Positions 43,381-51,360 of a DNA stretch of 64,000 nt are shown one piece after another (the first letter of the stretch is position 1; every line of letters starts with the position of its first letter). The notes under the pieces were generated by a model. The model saw only the letters and a list, made by a program, of their open reading frames with translations. It searched no databases and was not told the origin of the DNA. Where the stretch lies: NCBI RefSeq assembly GCF_000379825.1, contig NZ_KB903836.1, forward strand, positions 310,599 to 374,598. Reading direction: 5' to 3'. The translations under genes and the position numbers were made by a program. This DNA comes from Longispora albida DSM 44784 (GTDB lineage: Bacteria; Actinomycetota; Actinomycetes; Mycobacteriales; Micromonosporaceae).

Positions 43381-44340
43381 ATGTCGCCAGTGCGTGCCCA
43401 AGGCCTCCTGCGCCGCCTCGCCCGGCTGATGCCGCCCCAGCGCGGCTGGGCGCTGGCGGGGCTCGTCGTCCTGATGTTCATCATCCCGGTGACCGTCCAC
43501 AACCTCCAGGAGATCTACCGCAGCCAGAAGGACTTCGTCGTCGGCCTCGCGTTCTCCGCCGCGTCGTTCTGCTTCGGCCGCGCGTACAGCCGCAGGTCCG
43601 AGCAGGAGGCCATCCACCTGGTCCAGAGCCCCACACCGGAGGTCGAGCGCGCGCTCCGAGAGGAGACGTTCGCCTGGCTGGCCCGGCGAGGGGTGTTCGC
43701 GGAGTCCTCGGTTCTCGGCAGGAACCTGGAGGCGGCCTGCGAACGGCTCGGCGAGTTCTACGACCTCCAGGCCGGGCACGCCGGGTTCCACCAGACCATG
43801 CCGGTGCTCAAGGTCGCCATCTCCGACGTCGAACGCGCCCGGCGGAACGTCGTGGCCCTCGACCTGATGCTCGACCCCGACCGGCAGGACCGGCACGAGG
43901 GCATGCCGGAGGGTGTCCGGCTCCGGCTGCTGTCGGCCGGGCGCGACCTCGCCGCGGCGAACGACCGGCGGGACAAGGTACACACCTGGCTCCTGGACGC
44001 GCTGCCACCGGAGGAGCAGGAGGCCATGCCCCTGTTTCTCGTCATGACCTCGGATGTCCTCAAAGCACTGCGCGGTCTCGACGCCGCGCTGAACAACGAC
44101 ACCGGCCAGGCACTGGCCGAGCAGCTCACCGTGGTGCGGGACTTCCTGCTCGTGGCGGCCGAGCGCACTGAGGAACTCGCGCAGCTCCTCGGAGTCCTGC
44201 GCCTGCCGCCACCCCAGATCTTCCGGGTGATGGACGCCGACATCCGCCACGCGAGCCAGGGCATCTCCGGGATCCTGGCGGCAGGCGCGCGACCGGACGT
44301 GCCCGGGCCGCGCCGGCCGAAGCCGGAGGCGGCAGGCTAG
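43381..44340 (+). CDS. membrane-associated helical protein of unknown function
   Basis: The 319-residue protein has two N-terminal membrane helices (about 20-37 and 50-67) and a long cytosolic, helix-rich and charged domain. The segment SRRSEQEAIHLVQSPTPEVERALREETF is a recognisable landmark but no family motif is evident. AGGAG lies eight bases before ATG 43381, which decides the start over the ATG at 43363. The stop overlaps that of the convergent methyltransferase gene. Confidence 0.65.
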   Translation: MSPVRAQGLLRRLARLMPPQRGWALAGLVVLMFIIPVTVHNLQEIYRSQKDFVVGLAFSAASFCFGRAYSRRSEQEAIHLVQSPTPEVERALREETFAWLARRGVFAESSVLGRNLEAACERLGEFYDLQAGHAGFHQTMPVLKVAISDVERARRNVVALDLMLDPDRQDRHEGMPEGVRLRLLSAGRDLAAANDRRDKVHTWLLDALPPEEQEAMPLFLVMTSDVLKALRGLDAALNNDTGQALAEQLTVVRDFLLVAAERTEELAQLLGVLRLPPPQIFRVMDADIRHASQGISGILAAGARPDVPGPRRPKPEAAG

Positions 44341-45107
44341 TTCTTCCTGGCCAGCAGCACGTACGTCTCGTGCTGCGACCTGATCGTCCCGCCCAGCTCG
44401 TCAACTGCTTCCCGGACCGCGCCGAGCAGGGCCGCCAGCCGCTCGGGGCCGAGGCGGCGGTGGTCGCTGATCGTGGAGGCCAGCCCGGCCCACTCGCCGG
44501 AGGTGAAGGAGTACTCCCAGCCGTAGAACCGGGGTTCCTCCACGGTGAACCGGGGGTCTCCGGCGAACGGGTCGCCGGACAGGTCGTCAAGAATCGTGTC
44601 GCTCCGTGGCCGCCACATCTGCGACACCTCGGGCGCGTGCTGCTGGTAGACGGCGTCGAGAGCCTCGACCACATGCTCGGATACCGAATAGGTGTTCCAG
44701 AACCGTGCGGCGGTCCCGCCCGGGTTGAGGATCTCGGCTGCCTTGGCCACGCCCTCGGCCGGGTTGATCCAGTGCCACGCGTCGGCGCAGGTGAGCAGGT
44801 CGAAGGTCCGGCCGGCGGCGTCCCAGGTCTCAAAAGCGGCGATCTCGACGTCCAGCCCATGCCCCCGCGCCACGGTGGCCATCCGCTCGTCCAGCTCGAC
44901 GCCGAGAACGGCCAGCCCGCGCCGGGCCAGCGCTGTGGCCGCCTTGCCGGTGCCGCAGCCCACGTCCAGCACGGTTCCAGGGTTCCGTGCGGCCAGGTCG
45001 CCGATCAGAGCCTCGGGATAGGACAGCCGGTACCGGTCGTAGTCCCCGGCCGCCGAGCCGAAGGACCCGGCCCGGGCCCGGTCGCGGTGCAGTTCCTCGA
45101 TGGTCAT
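44337..45107 (-). CDS. class I SAM-dependent methyltransferase
   Basis: The 256-residue protein has motif I VLDVGCGTGKAA, an acidic strand-2 end (GVELDERM) and the motif LLTCADAWHWINPAEG typical of type 11/25 methyltransferases. The N-terminus AAGDYDRYRLSYPEALIGDL resembles small-molecule and lipid methyltransferases. TAGCGT lies seven bases before ATG. That promoter and the start codon lie within one arm of the hairpin that ends the lysine-tRNA ligase gene. Confidence 0.85.
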   Translation of the reverse strand: MTIEELHRDRARAGSFGSAAGDYDRYRLSYPEALIGDLAARNPGTVLDVGCGTGKAATALARRGLAVLGVELDERMATVARGHGLDVEIAAFETWDAAGRTFDLLTCADAWHWINPAEGVAKAAEILNPGGTAARFWNTYSVSEHVVEALDAVYQQHAPEVSQMWRPRSDTILDDLSGDPFAGDPRFTVEEPRFYGWEYSFTSGEWAGLASTISDHRRLGPERLAALLGAVREAVDELGGTIRSQHETYVLLARKN

Positions 45108-45143
45108 GATCGCCACGCTACCCGGGGGCAGCGTGGCGATCAT
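45106..45143 (-). terminator. hairpin after lysS that contains the next gene's promoter and start
   Basis: ATGATCGCCACGCT and its exact complement form a 14-bp stem around a 10-nt loop, 8 bp beyond the lysine-tRNA ligase stop. The far arm overlaps the TAGCGT element and the first bases of the start codon of the methyltransferase. Confidence 0.7.
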
Positions 45144-45151
45144 CGGGTGCG

Positions 45152-46846
45152 TTACTGCCCCAGCAGCCTGCGGACCCGGTCGGCGCCGACCGCCAGGAGC
45201 AGCGTGGGCAGCCGCGGGCCGGTGTCGCGGGAGACGAGCAGCGTGTAGAGCAGGGCGAAGAAGTTCCGCTGCGCGACCTTGAGTTCCGGGGTCGGCTTGG
45301 TGTCGGCGGGCAGCCCGGCCTGGATCTTCGGCACGCCGTAGACCAGGGTGGTCAGGCCGTCGAGCGACCAGTGCTCGTCCAGGCCCTCAGCGAGCAGCCG
45401 CAGCGACTCGCGCTGGGTGTCGCCGAGGGAATCGAGAAGTTCCTTGTCGGCTTCCTCGCGGACCTGGGTGCGCTGGTCGGCGGGCACCTGGGTGGTGATC
45501 CAGTGCTGGGCCAGGTCGAGCCTCGGCCGGGCCTCGTCCAGGCTGGTGATCGGGTCGGCCGGGTCGAGGTCACGCAGGATGCGCAGTGTCTGCTCGTCCT
45601 GCCCGGTCGTGATGTCCACGATCGAGGCCAGCGTGCGGTACGGCAGCGGCCTCGGCGTCACCGGCAGCGGCCCGGTGGCCGTGCCGGCCGCGCGGCCGTA
45701 GGAGGAGGTGTCCGCCTCGTTCGCCGTGCCCTCGGTGACCTTGCGGGTCAGCACGTCCCACTCGTCGTACGTCCGCTGGATCTCCTGGTCGAACGCGATC
45801 TTGAAGGACTGGTTCGGCTTGCGGCGCGCGTACAGCCAGCGCAGCAGCGGGGCCTCCATGATCTGGAGAGCGTCGGCAGCCGTCGGCACGCCACCCTTCG
45901 AGCTGCTCATCTTCGCCATGCCGCTGATGCCGACGAACGCGTACATCGGGCCGATCGGCTGCTTGCCGCCGAACACCTCGCCGACGATCTGCCCGCCGAC
46001 CTGGAACGAGGAACCGGGGGACGAGTGGTCCACACCGGAAGGCTCGAAGACCACGCCCTCGTAGGCCCAGCGCATCGGCCAGTCGACCTTCCAGACCAGC
46101 TTGCCCCGGTTGTGCTCGGACAGCTTCACGGTCTCGGAGTGCCCGCACTGGCAGGTGTACGCGAGCTCGGTGCTGGCCTCGTCGTAGGCGGTGACCGTCG
46201 TCAGGTCACGCTCGCACACCGAGCAGTAGGGCTTGTACGGGAAGTACCCGGCCGCGGCCTTGCCGTCGTCCTCGCCAGCCGCCCCGGAACCCTCCGCCGC
46301 GGCGGCCTCGTCCTCGTCGGCCGACACCTTCGCCGGCTTCTTCGTCCGGTACCGGTCGAGCACCGTGTCGATCGTGTTCCGCTCGCGCATGGCCAGCAGG
46401 ATCTGCTCCCGGTACGCGCCAGAGGTGTACATCTCGGTCTGGCTGATGCCCCGGAACTCCACGCCCAGCTCGGCCAGCGCCGCGATCATCGGGGCCTTGA
46501 AGTGCTCGGCCCAGTTCGGGTACTCGCTGCCGGCCGGGGCTGGCACCGAGGTCAGCGGCTTGCCGATGTGCTCGGCCCACGAGGGGTCGATCCCGGCGGG
46601 CACCTTGCGGAACCGGTCGTAGTCGTCCCAGGAGATGATGTGCACGGCGTCGTGGCCCCGGCGGCGGATCTCGTCGGCCACCAGGTGCGGGGTCATCACC
46701 TCACGCAGGTTGCCCAGGTGGATCGGGCCGGAGGGGCTGAGCCCCGAGGCGCAGACGATGGTCTTGCCCGGCGCTCGCCGTTCCGCCTCGGCGATAACCT
46801 CGTCAGCGAACCTTGACACCCAGTCGGCGTCGGTGCTCTGCGCCAC
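45152..46846 (-). CDS. lysS: lysyl-tRNA synthetase, class I
   Basis: The 564-residue enzyme has class I signatures: the HIGH-like PIHLGNLREVM and KMSSSKGG, with a zinc-ribbon-like insertion (CSVCERDL, CQCGH). This is the LysK-type enzyme found in many actinobacteria instead of, or beside, the class II form. An acidic, Ala/Gly-rich insertion (about 178-205, DEDEAAAAEGSGAAGEDDG) lies before the zinc region. GTG 46846 is chosen; a TTG at 46867 is the longer alternative. Confidence 0.94.
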   Translation of the reverse strand: MAQSTDADWVSRFADEVIAEAERRAPGKTIVCASGLSPSGPIHLGNLREVMTPHLVADEIRRRGHDAVHIISWDDYDRFRKVPAGIDPSWAEHIGKPLTSVPAPAGSEYPNWAEHFKAPMIAALAELGVEFRGISQTEMYTSGAYREQILLAMRERNTIDTVLDRYRTKKPAKVSADEDEAAAAEGSGAAGEDDGKAAAGYFPYKPYCSVCERDLTTVTAYDEASTELAYTCQCGHSETVKLSEHNRGKLVWKVDWPMRWAYEGVVFEPSGVDHSSPGSSFQVGGQIVGEVFGGKQPIGPMYAFVGISGMAKMSSSKGGVPTAADALQIMEAPLLRWLYARRKPNQSFKIAFDQEIQRTYDEWDVLTRKVTEGTANEADTSSYGRAAGTATGPLPVTPRPLPYRTLASIVDITTGQDEQTLRILRDLDPADPITSLDEARPRLDLAQHWITTQVPADQRTQVREEADKELLDSLGDTQRESLRLLAEGLDEHWSLDGLTTLVYGVPKIQAGLPADTKPTPELKVAQRNFFALLYTLLVSRDTGPRLPTLLLAVGADRVRRLLGQ

Positions 46847-46955
46847 TACCTGCACTTCCTTCCTCAATATCCGTCAGCGGACCATTCTCGCAGTACCGCA
46901 TGACGGGCCTGAAACTCGGTGGCGGGAACGAGCCACCTCGCCCACGCTGCTCGCC

Positions 46956-47837
46956 ATGCGACGCTACGACTACACAGGACCAGACGATCTCCGCGCCATG
47001 CAGTTTCTGGTGCGGCGGCTGTGGCCGCACAGCTATCAGGGGCACGCCGGGAACCTGGCGTGGAGCCGGTTCCAGCACACCGGCCGCGAGGGGGAGTGGC
47101 GCACGTCCCTGTGGGCCGACGGGGACACCGTCGCCGCGTGGGCGTGGACCTACGACGACGGCACCATCGAGATCTGCACCGATCCGGCGTACCCGGAGCT
47201 GGCCGCCGAGGTCCTCGCCTGGAGCCAGGCTGCGTGGCCGGGCGTCCAGCGGCACAGCGTGGAGATCCTCCAGTCCGCCGGGCATCTGTCCGCCGCGCTG
47301 CTGACCGCCGGCTTCACTCCCGCAGACACCAGCGGGATCGTGATGGCCCGTCTCCACCACAACCTCGAAAACCTCGCAGATCCTGTCGTACCCGGCGGCT
47401 TCACCCTCCGTCACGCCCAGCCGGGCGACGAGGGCCGGTGGGCCGCCGTCCACCAGTCGGCCTTCGCCCCCTCGCGGGTGACAGAGGAGAGCATCGGGAA
47501 CGTGTGGTCGGCCTGGCCGTTCGAGCACCGGTTCGCGTGGCTCGCGGAGGCGCCCGACGGCAGCTTCGGGGCGTACGTGATCGGCTGGTACGACGAGGTC
47601 AGCCGGGTCGGCGAGTTCGAGCCGGTCGGTGTTCGTGAGGACCTGCAACGGCAGGGGCTCGGCCGGGCGGTGTGCCTGGCCGCGCTGCACGCGTTCCGGG
47701 CGGCCGGCGCCGAGCACGCTGTCGTGTACTGCCGCGCCGACGACGGGTACCCGGCTCCGGCCGCGCTGTACACCGCGATCGGCTTCGAAGAGTACGACCG
47801 CACCGAAACATATGAAAATCGCCGTTTAGCGGACTAG
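46956..47837 (+). CDS. GNAT-family acetyltransferase (two-domain)
   Basis: The 293-residue protein contains two GNAT-like halves. The C-terminal one has the acetyl-CoA loop VREDLQRQGLGRAVCLAALHAF and a terminal YTAIGFEEYDRTETY; the N-terminal half is degenerate. Acceptor unknown. ATG follows CACGCT by seven bases without a ribosome site. An ORF extending upstream to 46635 overlaps the divergent lysS start and was not used. Confidence 0.8.
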   Translation: MRRYDYTGPDDLRAMQFLVRRLWPHSYQGHAGNLAWSRFQHTGREGEWRTSLWADGDTVAAWAWTYDDGTIEICTDPAYPELAAEVLAWSQAAWPGVQRHSVEILQSAGHLSAALLTAGFTPADTSGIVMARLHHNLENLADPVVPGGFTLRHAQPGDEGRWAAVHQSAFAPSRVTEESIGNVWSAWPFEHRFAWLAEAPDGSFGAYVIGWYDEVSRVGEFEPVGVREDLQRQGLGRAVCLAALHAFRAAGAEHAVVYCRADDGYPAPAALYTAIGFEEYDRTETYENRRLAD

Positions 47838-47886
47838 CCGCCCGGGCATCCCGCACAGTAGGGGGGACGCGAAGGGGGGCCGGTCA

Positions 47887-48147
47887 ATGGCGGTCTGTGA
47901 GGTCTGCGGAAACGACTACTGGATGTCGTTCGAGGTACACACGGTCGGCGGCAACGTGCACATCTTCGACTCGATGGAGTGCGCTGCCCACCGGCTGGCC
48001 CCGGTGTGCGAGCACTGCCGGTGCCGGGTCCTCGGGCACGGCGTCGAGGTCGACGGCCGCTTCTTCTGCTGCGCGCACTGCGCCCGGACCAGCGGCATGG
48101 AACACGGCGCCGAGATCCGCGACTGCGTCGGCGCGCACCCGGGCTGA
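47887..48147 (+). CDS. small cysteine-rich zinc-ribbon/metallothionein-like protein
   Basis: The 86-residue protein has four CxxC-type pairs: CEVCGNDY, CEHCRCRV, CCAHCART, plus MECAAHR and a final Cys. This pattern (MAVCEVCGNDYWMSFEV) is a widespread short actinobacterial family, probably binding zinc or another soft metal; its role is unknown. GGGGGG precedes the ATG. A terminator hairpin follows at 48200. Confidence 0.75.
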   Translation: MAVCEVCGNDYWMSFEVHTVGGNVHIFDSMECAAHRLAPVCEHCRCRVLGHGVEVDGRFFCCAHCARTSGMEHGAEIRDCVGAHPG

Positions 48148-48199
48148 TCCGGCCAGGTCAGGCGGCCCGTGCGTGGGCCACCCGGGCACGCTGCCGCTG

Positions 48200-48234
48200 A
48201 TCGCGCTGGCCCGCCGAGCTGGGGCCAGCGCGAT
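48200..48234. terminator. bidirectional terminator
   Basis: ATCGCGCTGGCCC and its complement form a 13-bp stem with a 9-nt loop between the small zinc-ribbon gene and the convergent symporter gene. Confidence 0.8.
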
Positions 48235-48244
48235 TCTGCGTGCC

Positions 48245-49534
48245 CTACGCCGTTGCGGGCTCCGGCTCAGGCTCAGGCTCCGGCTGGGGCTCCGCCTCGA
48301 TCGACCGGGACCCGGCCGAGTCGTAGGCGTCCCGGTCGAGAGTGCCCTCGCGGGCGCTGACCACGACCGGTACGAGGGCCTGGCCTGCCACGTTGGTCGC
48401 GGTGCGGATCATGTCGAGGATCGGGTCGATCGCCAGCAGCAGCCCGGCGCCCTCCAGCGGGAGGCCGAGGGTGCTCAGGGTCAGGGTGAGCATCACGATC
48501 GCCCCGGTCAGGCCGGCGGTCGCCGCCGAGCCGACGACTGAGACGAAGGCGATCAGCAGGTACTCCTTGATGCCCAGCGGCACGTTGAACACCTGGGCGA
48601 CGAAGATCGCGGCCAGGGCCGGGTACACGGCGGCGCAGCCGTCCATCTTGGTCGTCGCGCCGAACGGCACCGCGAACGAGGCGTACTCCTTCGGCACGCC
48701 CAGCCGCTCGGTGACCCGCTGCGTGACGGGCATCGTGCCGACCGAGGACCGCGACACGAAGGCCAGCTCGATCGCAGGCCACGCCCCTGCGAAGAACCGC
48801 AGCGGGTTGAGCCGGGCGAACAGGGCCAGGACCAGCGGGTACACCACGAACAGCACGATGGCGCAGCCGACGTACACGTCGATGGCGAAGGTCGTCAGCG
48901 GCTTGAGCAGGTCCCAGCCGTAGCCGGCCACCGCGTGCCCGATCAGGCCCAGGGTGCCGATCGGGGCGAGCCGGATGACCCACCACAGCGCCTTCTGCGT
49001 GACCTCCAGTACCGCGCGGTTGAGGTTCACGAAGGCCTCGGCCTTGGCTCCGGCCGCCAGCGTCGCGGCACCCGCGACCAGGGCCAGGAACACGATCTGG
49101 AGCACGTTGGGCTTGCTGAACGCCTCCACCAGGTTGGTGGGGATGATCCCGGTCAGGAAGTCGATCCAGGTACCCGACTTGCTGGGCGCCTTCGCGCCGG
49201 TGACGTCGAGGGTGACGCCCTTGCCGGGGTTGGTGAGCAGGCCCAGCCCGATGCCGACGCTCACGGCGACCAGCGAGGTGATGCCGAACCAGACGAGGGT
49301 CCGCACGGCGAGCCGTGCCGCGTTGCTCACGCCGCGCAGGTTGACCAGGCTCACCACGATCGCGGTGAACACCAGCGGCGGAACGGCCAGCTTCAGCAGC
49401 TGGACGAAGATCGAGCCGGTCTTGTCGAGGGCAGTGGCCAGCCAGGAGATGTCCTGGCTCCTGGCGAGCAGTCCCAGTGCCACGCCCAGGACGAGGGCGA
49501 GCAGGATCTGCGCCGAGAAGGGAAACTTCTTCAT
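48245..49534 (-). CDS. dicarboxylate/amino acid:cation symporter (DAACS family)
   Basis: The 429-residue protein has eight helices and two re-entrant-loop signatures: SRSSVGTMPVTQ (hairpin 1) and VPFGATTKMDGCAAVYPALAAIF (the family's PxGAT-NMDG region). It imports an organic acid or amino acid with sodium or protons. The C-terminal tail is acidic and repetitive (EAEPQPEPEPEPEPATA). A 27-residue leader ORF lies upstream on the same strand (49577-49660) with an AT-rich stretch between them. That leader hints at cysteine-related or translation-coupled control. Confidence 0.88.
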   Translation of the reverse strand: MKKFPFSAQILLALVLGVALGLLARSQDISWLATALDKTGSIFVQLLKLAVPPLVFTAIVVSLVNLRGVSNAARLAVRTLVWFGITSLVAVSVGIGLGLLTNPGKGVTLDVTGAKAPSKSGTWIDFLTGIIPTNLVEAFSKPNVLQIVFLALVAGAATLAAGAKAEAFVNLNRAVLEVTQKALWWVIRLAPIGTLGLIGHAVAGYGWDLLKPLTTFAIDVYVGCAIVLFVVYPLVLALFARLNPLRFFAGAWPAIELAFVSRSSVGTMPVTQRVTERLGVPKEYASFAVPFGATTKMDGCAAVYPALAAIFVAQVFNVPLGIKEYLLIAFVSVVGSAATAGLTGAIVMLTLTLSTLGLPLEGAGLLLAIDPILDMIRTATNVAGQALVPVVVSAREGTLDRDAYDSAGSRSIEAEPQPEPEPEPEPATA

Positions 49535-49576
49535 GCTTTGTCCAATTTTTTATCTGGTACGCGGGAGGGGAAGGTG

Positions 49577-49660
49577 TTACCGGTAACCGGGACAGCCGCC
49601 GCTGGCCTGTAGTCGCAGGTCGACATACAGGCGCTTCGTGAAGAACCAGACTTTGGTCAT
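49577..49660 (-). CDS. 27-residue leader peptide upstream of the symporter
   Basis: The minus-strand frame encodes MTKVWFFTKRLYVDLRLQAS followed by GGCPGYR and a stop. The segment KRLYVDLRLQAS-GGC resembles the actinobacterial putative leader peptides with an R-[LH]-[YH]-[VI]-DL-x-R core and a cysteine near the end, which precede sulfur and transport genes. TAGGCT lies ten bases upstream. The stop codon sits in the palindrome GTTACCGGTAAC (49576-49587). The symporter starts 42 bp downstream. Confidence 0.6.
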   Translation of the reverse strand: MTKVWFFTKRLYVDLRLQASGGCPGYR

Positions 49661-49766
49661 AGCGCGGGCGAGCCTATCCAGGCCGGGCAGATCGAATCCA
49701 CCTTTCGGCCCGTGATGGCACACACACGCCCCGCGACCTTGCCCCGTTGCACTAGTGTGCAGCGGC

Positions 49767-50192
49767 GTGTACCCACAAACTCCACACCAGCCCGCAGGGC
49801 TCACCCTGACCACCAAGTACCACTGGCTGACGTTCATGTTCGCCCTGTTCAAGCCCAAGGCTCTGATCAACGGGCACGAGGCGCAGCTCGCGTGGGGCGA
49901 CAACCACCTTCCGCTGCCTCCCGGCCTGCACACGATCGAGGTCTGGATCCCGTACCTGTGGAAGGTCGGCTCGGCCACGATCCAGGTCGACACCCGCAGC
50001 GGGCAGCCGGTGGCACTGTTCTACTCGGCCCCGGCGATCGCCTTCTCTGGCGGCGCGCTGGACTACCAGCAGCAGAAGCACCCCGGCATGATGCTGGCCA
50101 TCCTGCTCATGGTCGTCCCGCTGGCCCTGGTCATCCTCTGCTGCTGCGGCAGCACGCTGCTCAGCGCGATGAGCGACAGCTCGTCCTACTAG
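49767..50192 (+). CDS. small membrane protein of unknown function
   Basis: The 141-residue protein has a beta-rich N-terminal region with ALINGHEAQLAWGDNHLPLPPGLHTIEVW (a pattern shared by short actinobacterial proteins with a DUF-like carbohydrate/peptide-binding fold) and a C-terminal membrane helix (about 105-130) that includes LCCCGS. GTG 49767 lies eight bases after TAGTGT. No function is assigned. Confidence 0.6.
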   Translation: MYPQTPHQPAGLTLTTKYHWLTFMFALFKPKALINGHEAQLAWGDNHLPLPPGLHTIEVWIPYLWKVGSATIQVDTRSGQPVALFYSAPAIAFSGGALDYQQQKHPGMMLAILLMVVPLALVILCCCGSTLLSAMSDSSSY

Positions 50193-50213
50193 GCGAGCAC
50201 TGCGGGGCTCCGC

Positions 50214-50267
50214 GCACCGGAAGGCATAAGGTCGGCAGGTGACTGTGGACCTGATGCCTTCCGGTGC
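50214..50267. repeat. 14-bp inverted repeat around the recombinase promoter and start
   Basis: GCACCGGAAGGCAT (50214-50227) and its exact complement (50254-50267) are separated by 26 bp that contain part of the promoter hexamer TAAGGT and the GTG start of the recombinase. The right arm lies within codons 6-10. Confidence 0.8.
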
Positions 50268-51150
50268 CGAGCTCCCGGCGGGGTTCGCCATGCCCGCCGC
50301 CGCGCGGATCGCAGCAGCCTTCCTGCTCGGCTACCGGGGGAACACCCGTGCGGCGTACGCGGCGGACCTCGCCCACTTCGGGCGGTGGTGCGCGCACCTC
50401 GACGTGGAGGTCCTCTCCTGCGGGCGCGCGCACCTCGACGCCTATGTGGACCAGCAGTCCCGGGACGGTGCGGCCCCGGCCACGATCCGCCGCCGCGTGT
50501 CGGCGATCGCCGGCTTCTTCTCCTACGCCCTCGACGAGGGGCTGATCCAGCGCAACCCGGCCGCCCGGGTACGGCGCCCGTCGGCAGGGGACAACGTCCA
50601 GTCGACCGGCCTGACCCCGGCCGAGGCAGCCGCCCTGATCGCCGCCGCCGAGGAACACTCCACGCGGGCGGCCGTGATCGTCCTGCTCTCCCTCCTGCTC
50701 GGCCTGCGGGTCAGCGAGCTGTGCTCGGCCACCGTCGCCGACCTGTCACACCAGCGCGGCCACCGGGTACTCACCGTGACCCGCAAGGGCGGCAAGCGCC
50801 AGACGATGGCCGTGCCGCCCCGGGCCGCCGCCGCGATCGACGACTACCTCGGCGGGCGCGCCGAGGGCCCGCTGCTGGTCACCGCGACCGGCCGGGGCAT
50901 GGACCGGCACGCGGTGTGGCGCCTGATCCGGCTGCTGGCCGGGCGGGCCGTGCCGCATCTCGCGCACACCCTGCACCCACACGACCTGCGGCACACGTGC
51001 GCGACTCTCGCGCTCGACGCCGGGGCCACGCTTCGCGACGTGCAGGACCTGCTGGGCCACGCCGACCCGCGGACGACCCGGCGCTACGACCGGGCGAGGT
51101 TCAGCCTGGACCGCTCGCCGAGCCACCAGCTCGCCGCCCTGCTCAGCTGA
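50239..51150 (+). CDS. XerC/XerD-like tyrosine recombinase
   Basis: The 303-residue protein has an N-terminal SAM-like core-binding domain (about 30-115) and a catalytic domain with the full tyrosine-recombinase set: Arg in LLGLRVSEL, Lys in TRKGGKRQ, HDLRHT, LGHADPRTT and Tyr in RRYDRA. It could be a chromosomal resolvase or an integrase remnant; no phage, plasmid or transposon genes are adjacent. GTG is six bases after TAAGGT, indicating a leaderless mRNA. Confidence 0.9.
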   Translation: MTVDLMPSGAELPAGFAMPAAARIAAAFLLGYRGNTRAAYAADLAHFGRWCAHLDVEVLSCGRAHLDAYVDQQSRDGAAPATIRRRVSAIAGFFSYALDEGLIQRNPAARVRRPSAGDNVQSTGLTPAEAAALIAAAEEHSTRAAVIVLLSLLLGLRVSELCSATVADLSHQRGHRVLTVTRKGGKRQTMAVPPRAAAAIDDYLGGRAEGPLLVTATGRGMDRHAVWRLIRLLAGRAVPHLAHTLHPHDLRHTCATLALDAGATLRDVQDLLGHADPRTTRRYDRARFSLDRSPSHQLAALLS

Positions 51151-51203
51151 GCGGTGCCCATATTGGCTGGCGGGCCGCCGGCCGCTCCCGTTACGGTGGC
51201 CGC

Positions 51204-51269
51204 ATGATGATCGCCGCACTCAGCACGACGACGCCGGGCACACCCCGGCGGATGTGGCGAGCGCGGTAG
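51204..51269 (+). CDS. threonine-rich leader peptide of the ThrRS-like gene
   Basis: A 21-codon frame, MMIAALSTTTPGTPRRMWRA plus R, starts six bases after TACGGT (51192-51197), so it is probably leaderless. Codons 8-10 are three consecutive ACG threonine codons (51225-51233), and codon 13 is ACA. A short hairpin (CGCCGGG/CCCGGCG, 51232-51250) overlaps the threonine run. A terminator hairpin follows at 51284 and then a ThrRS-like gene. This is the layout of a ribosome-mediated attenuator responding to charged threonyl-tRNA. Confidence 0.75.
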   Translation: MMIAALSTTTPGTPRRMWRAR

Positions 51270-51283
51270 TCACCGCTGACACC

Positions 51284-51313
51284 AGAACCCCGGGGCATGC
51301 GCCCCGGGGTTCT
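51284..51313 (+). terminator. attenuator/terminator hairpin before the ThrRS-like gene
   Basis: AGAACCCCGGGGC and its complement form a 13-bp stem with the loop ATGC, followed by TTCG. It lies 14 bp after the leader stop codon and 47 bp before the ThrRS start; no other gene ends here. Confidence 0.75.
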
Positions 51314-51360
51314 TTCGTGGTTCCCGGTGCGCGTGTCCCCGTATCTCCAGGGAGCACACC

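Noticed and set aside
50239-51150. Integrated phage or element marked by the tyrosine recombinase
   Set aside because: No phage, plasmid or transposition genes and no tRNA attachment site are visible nearby.
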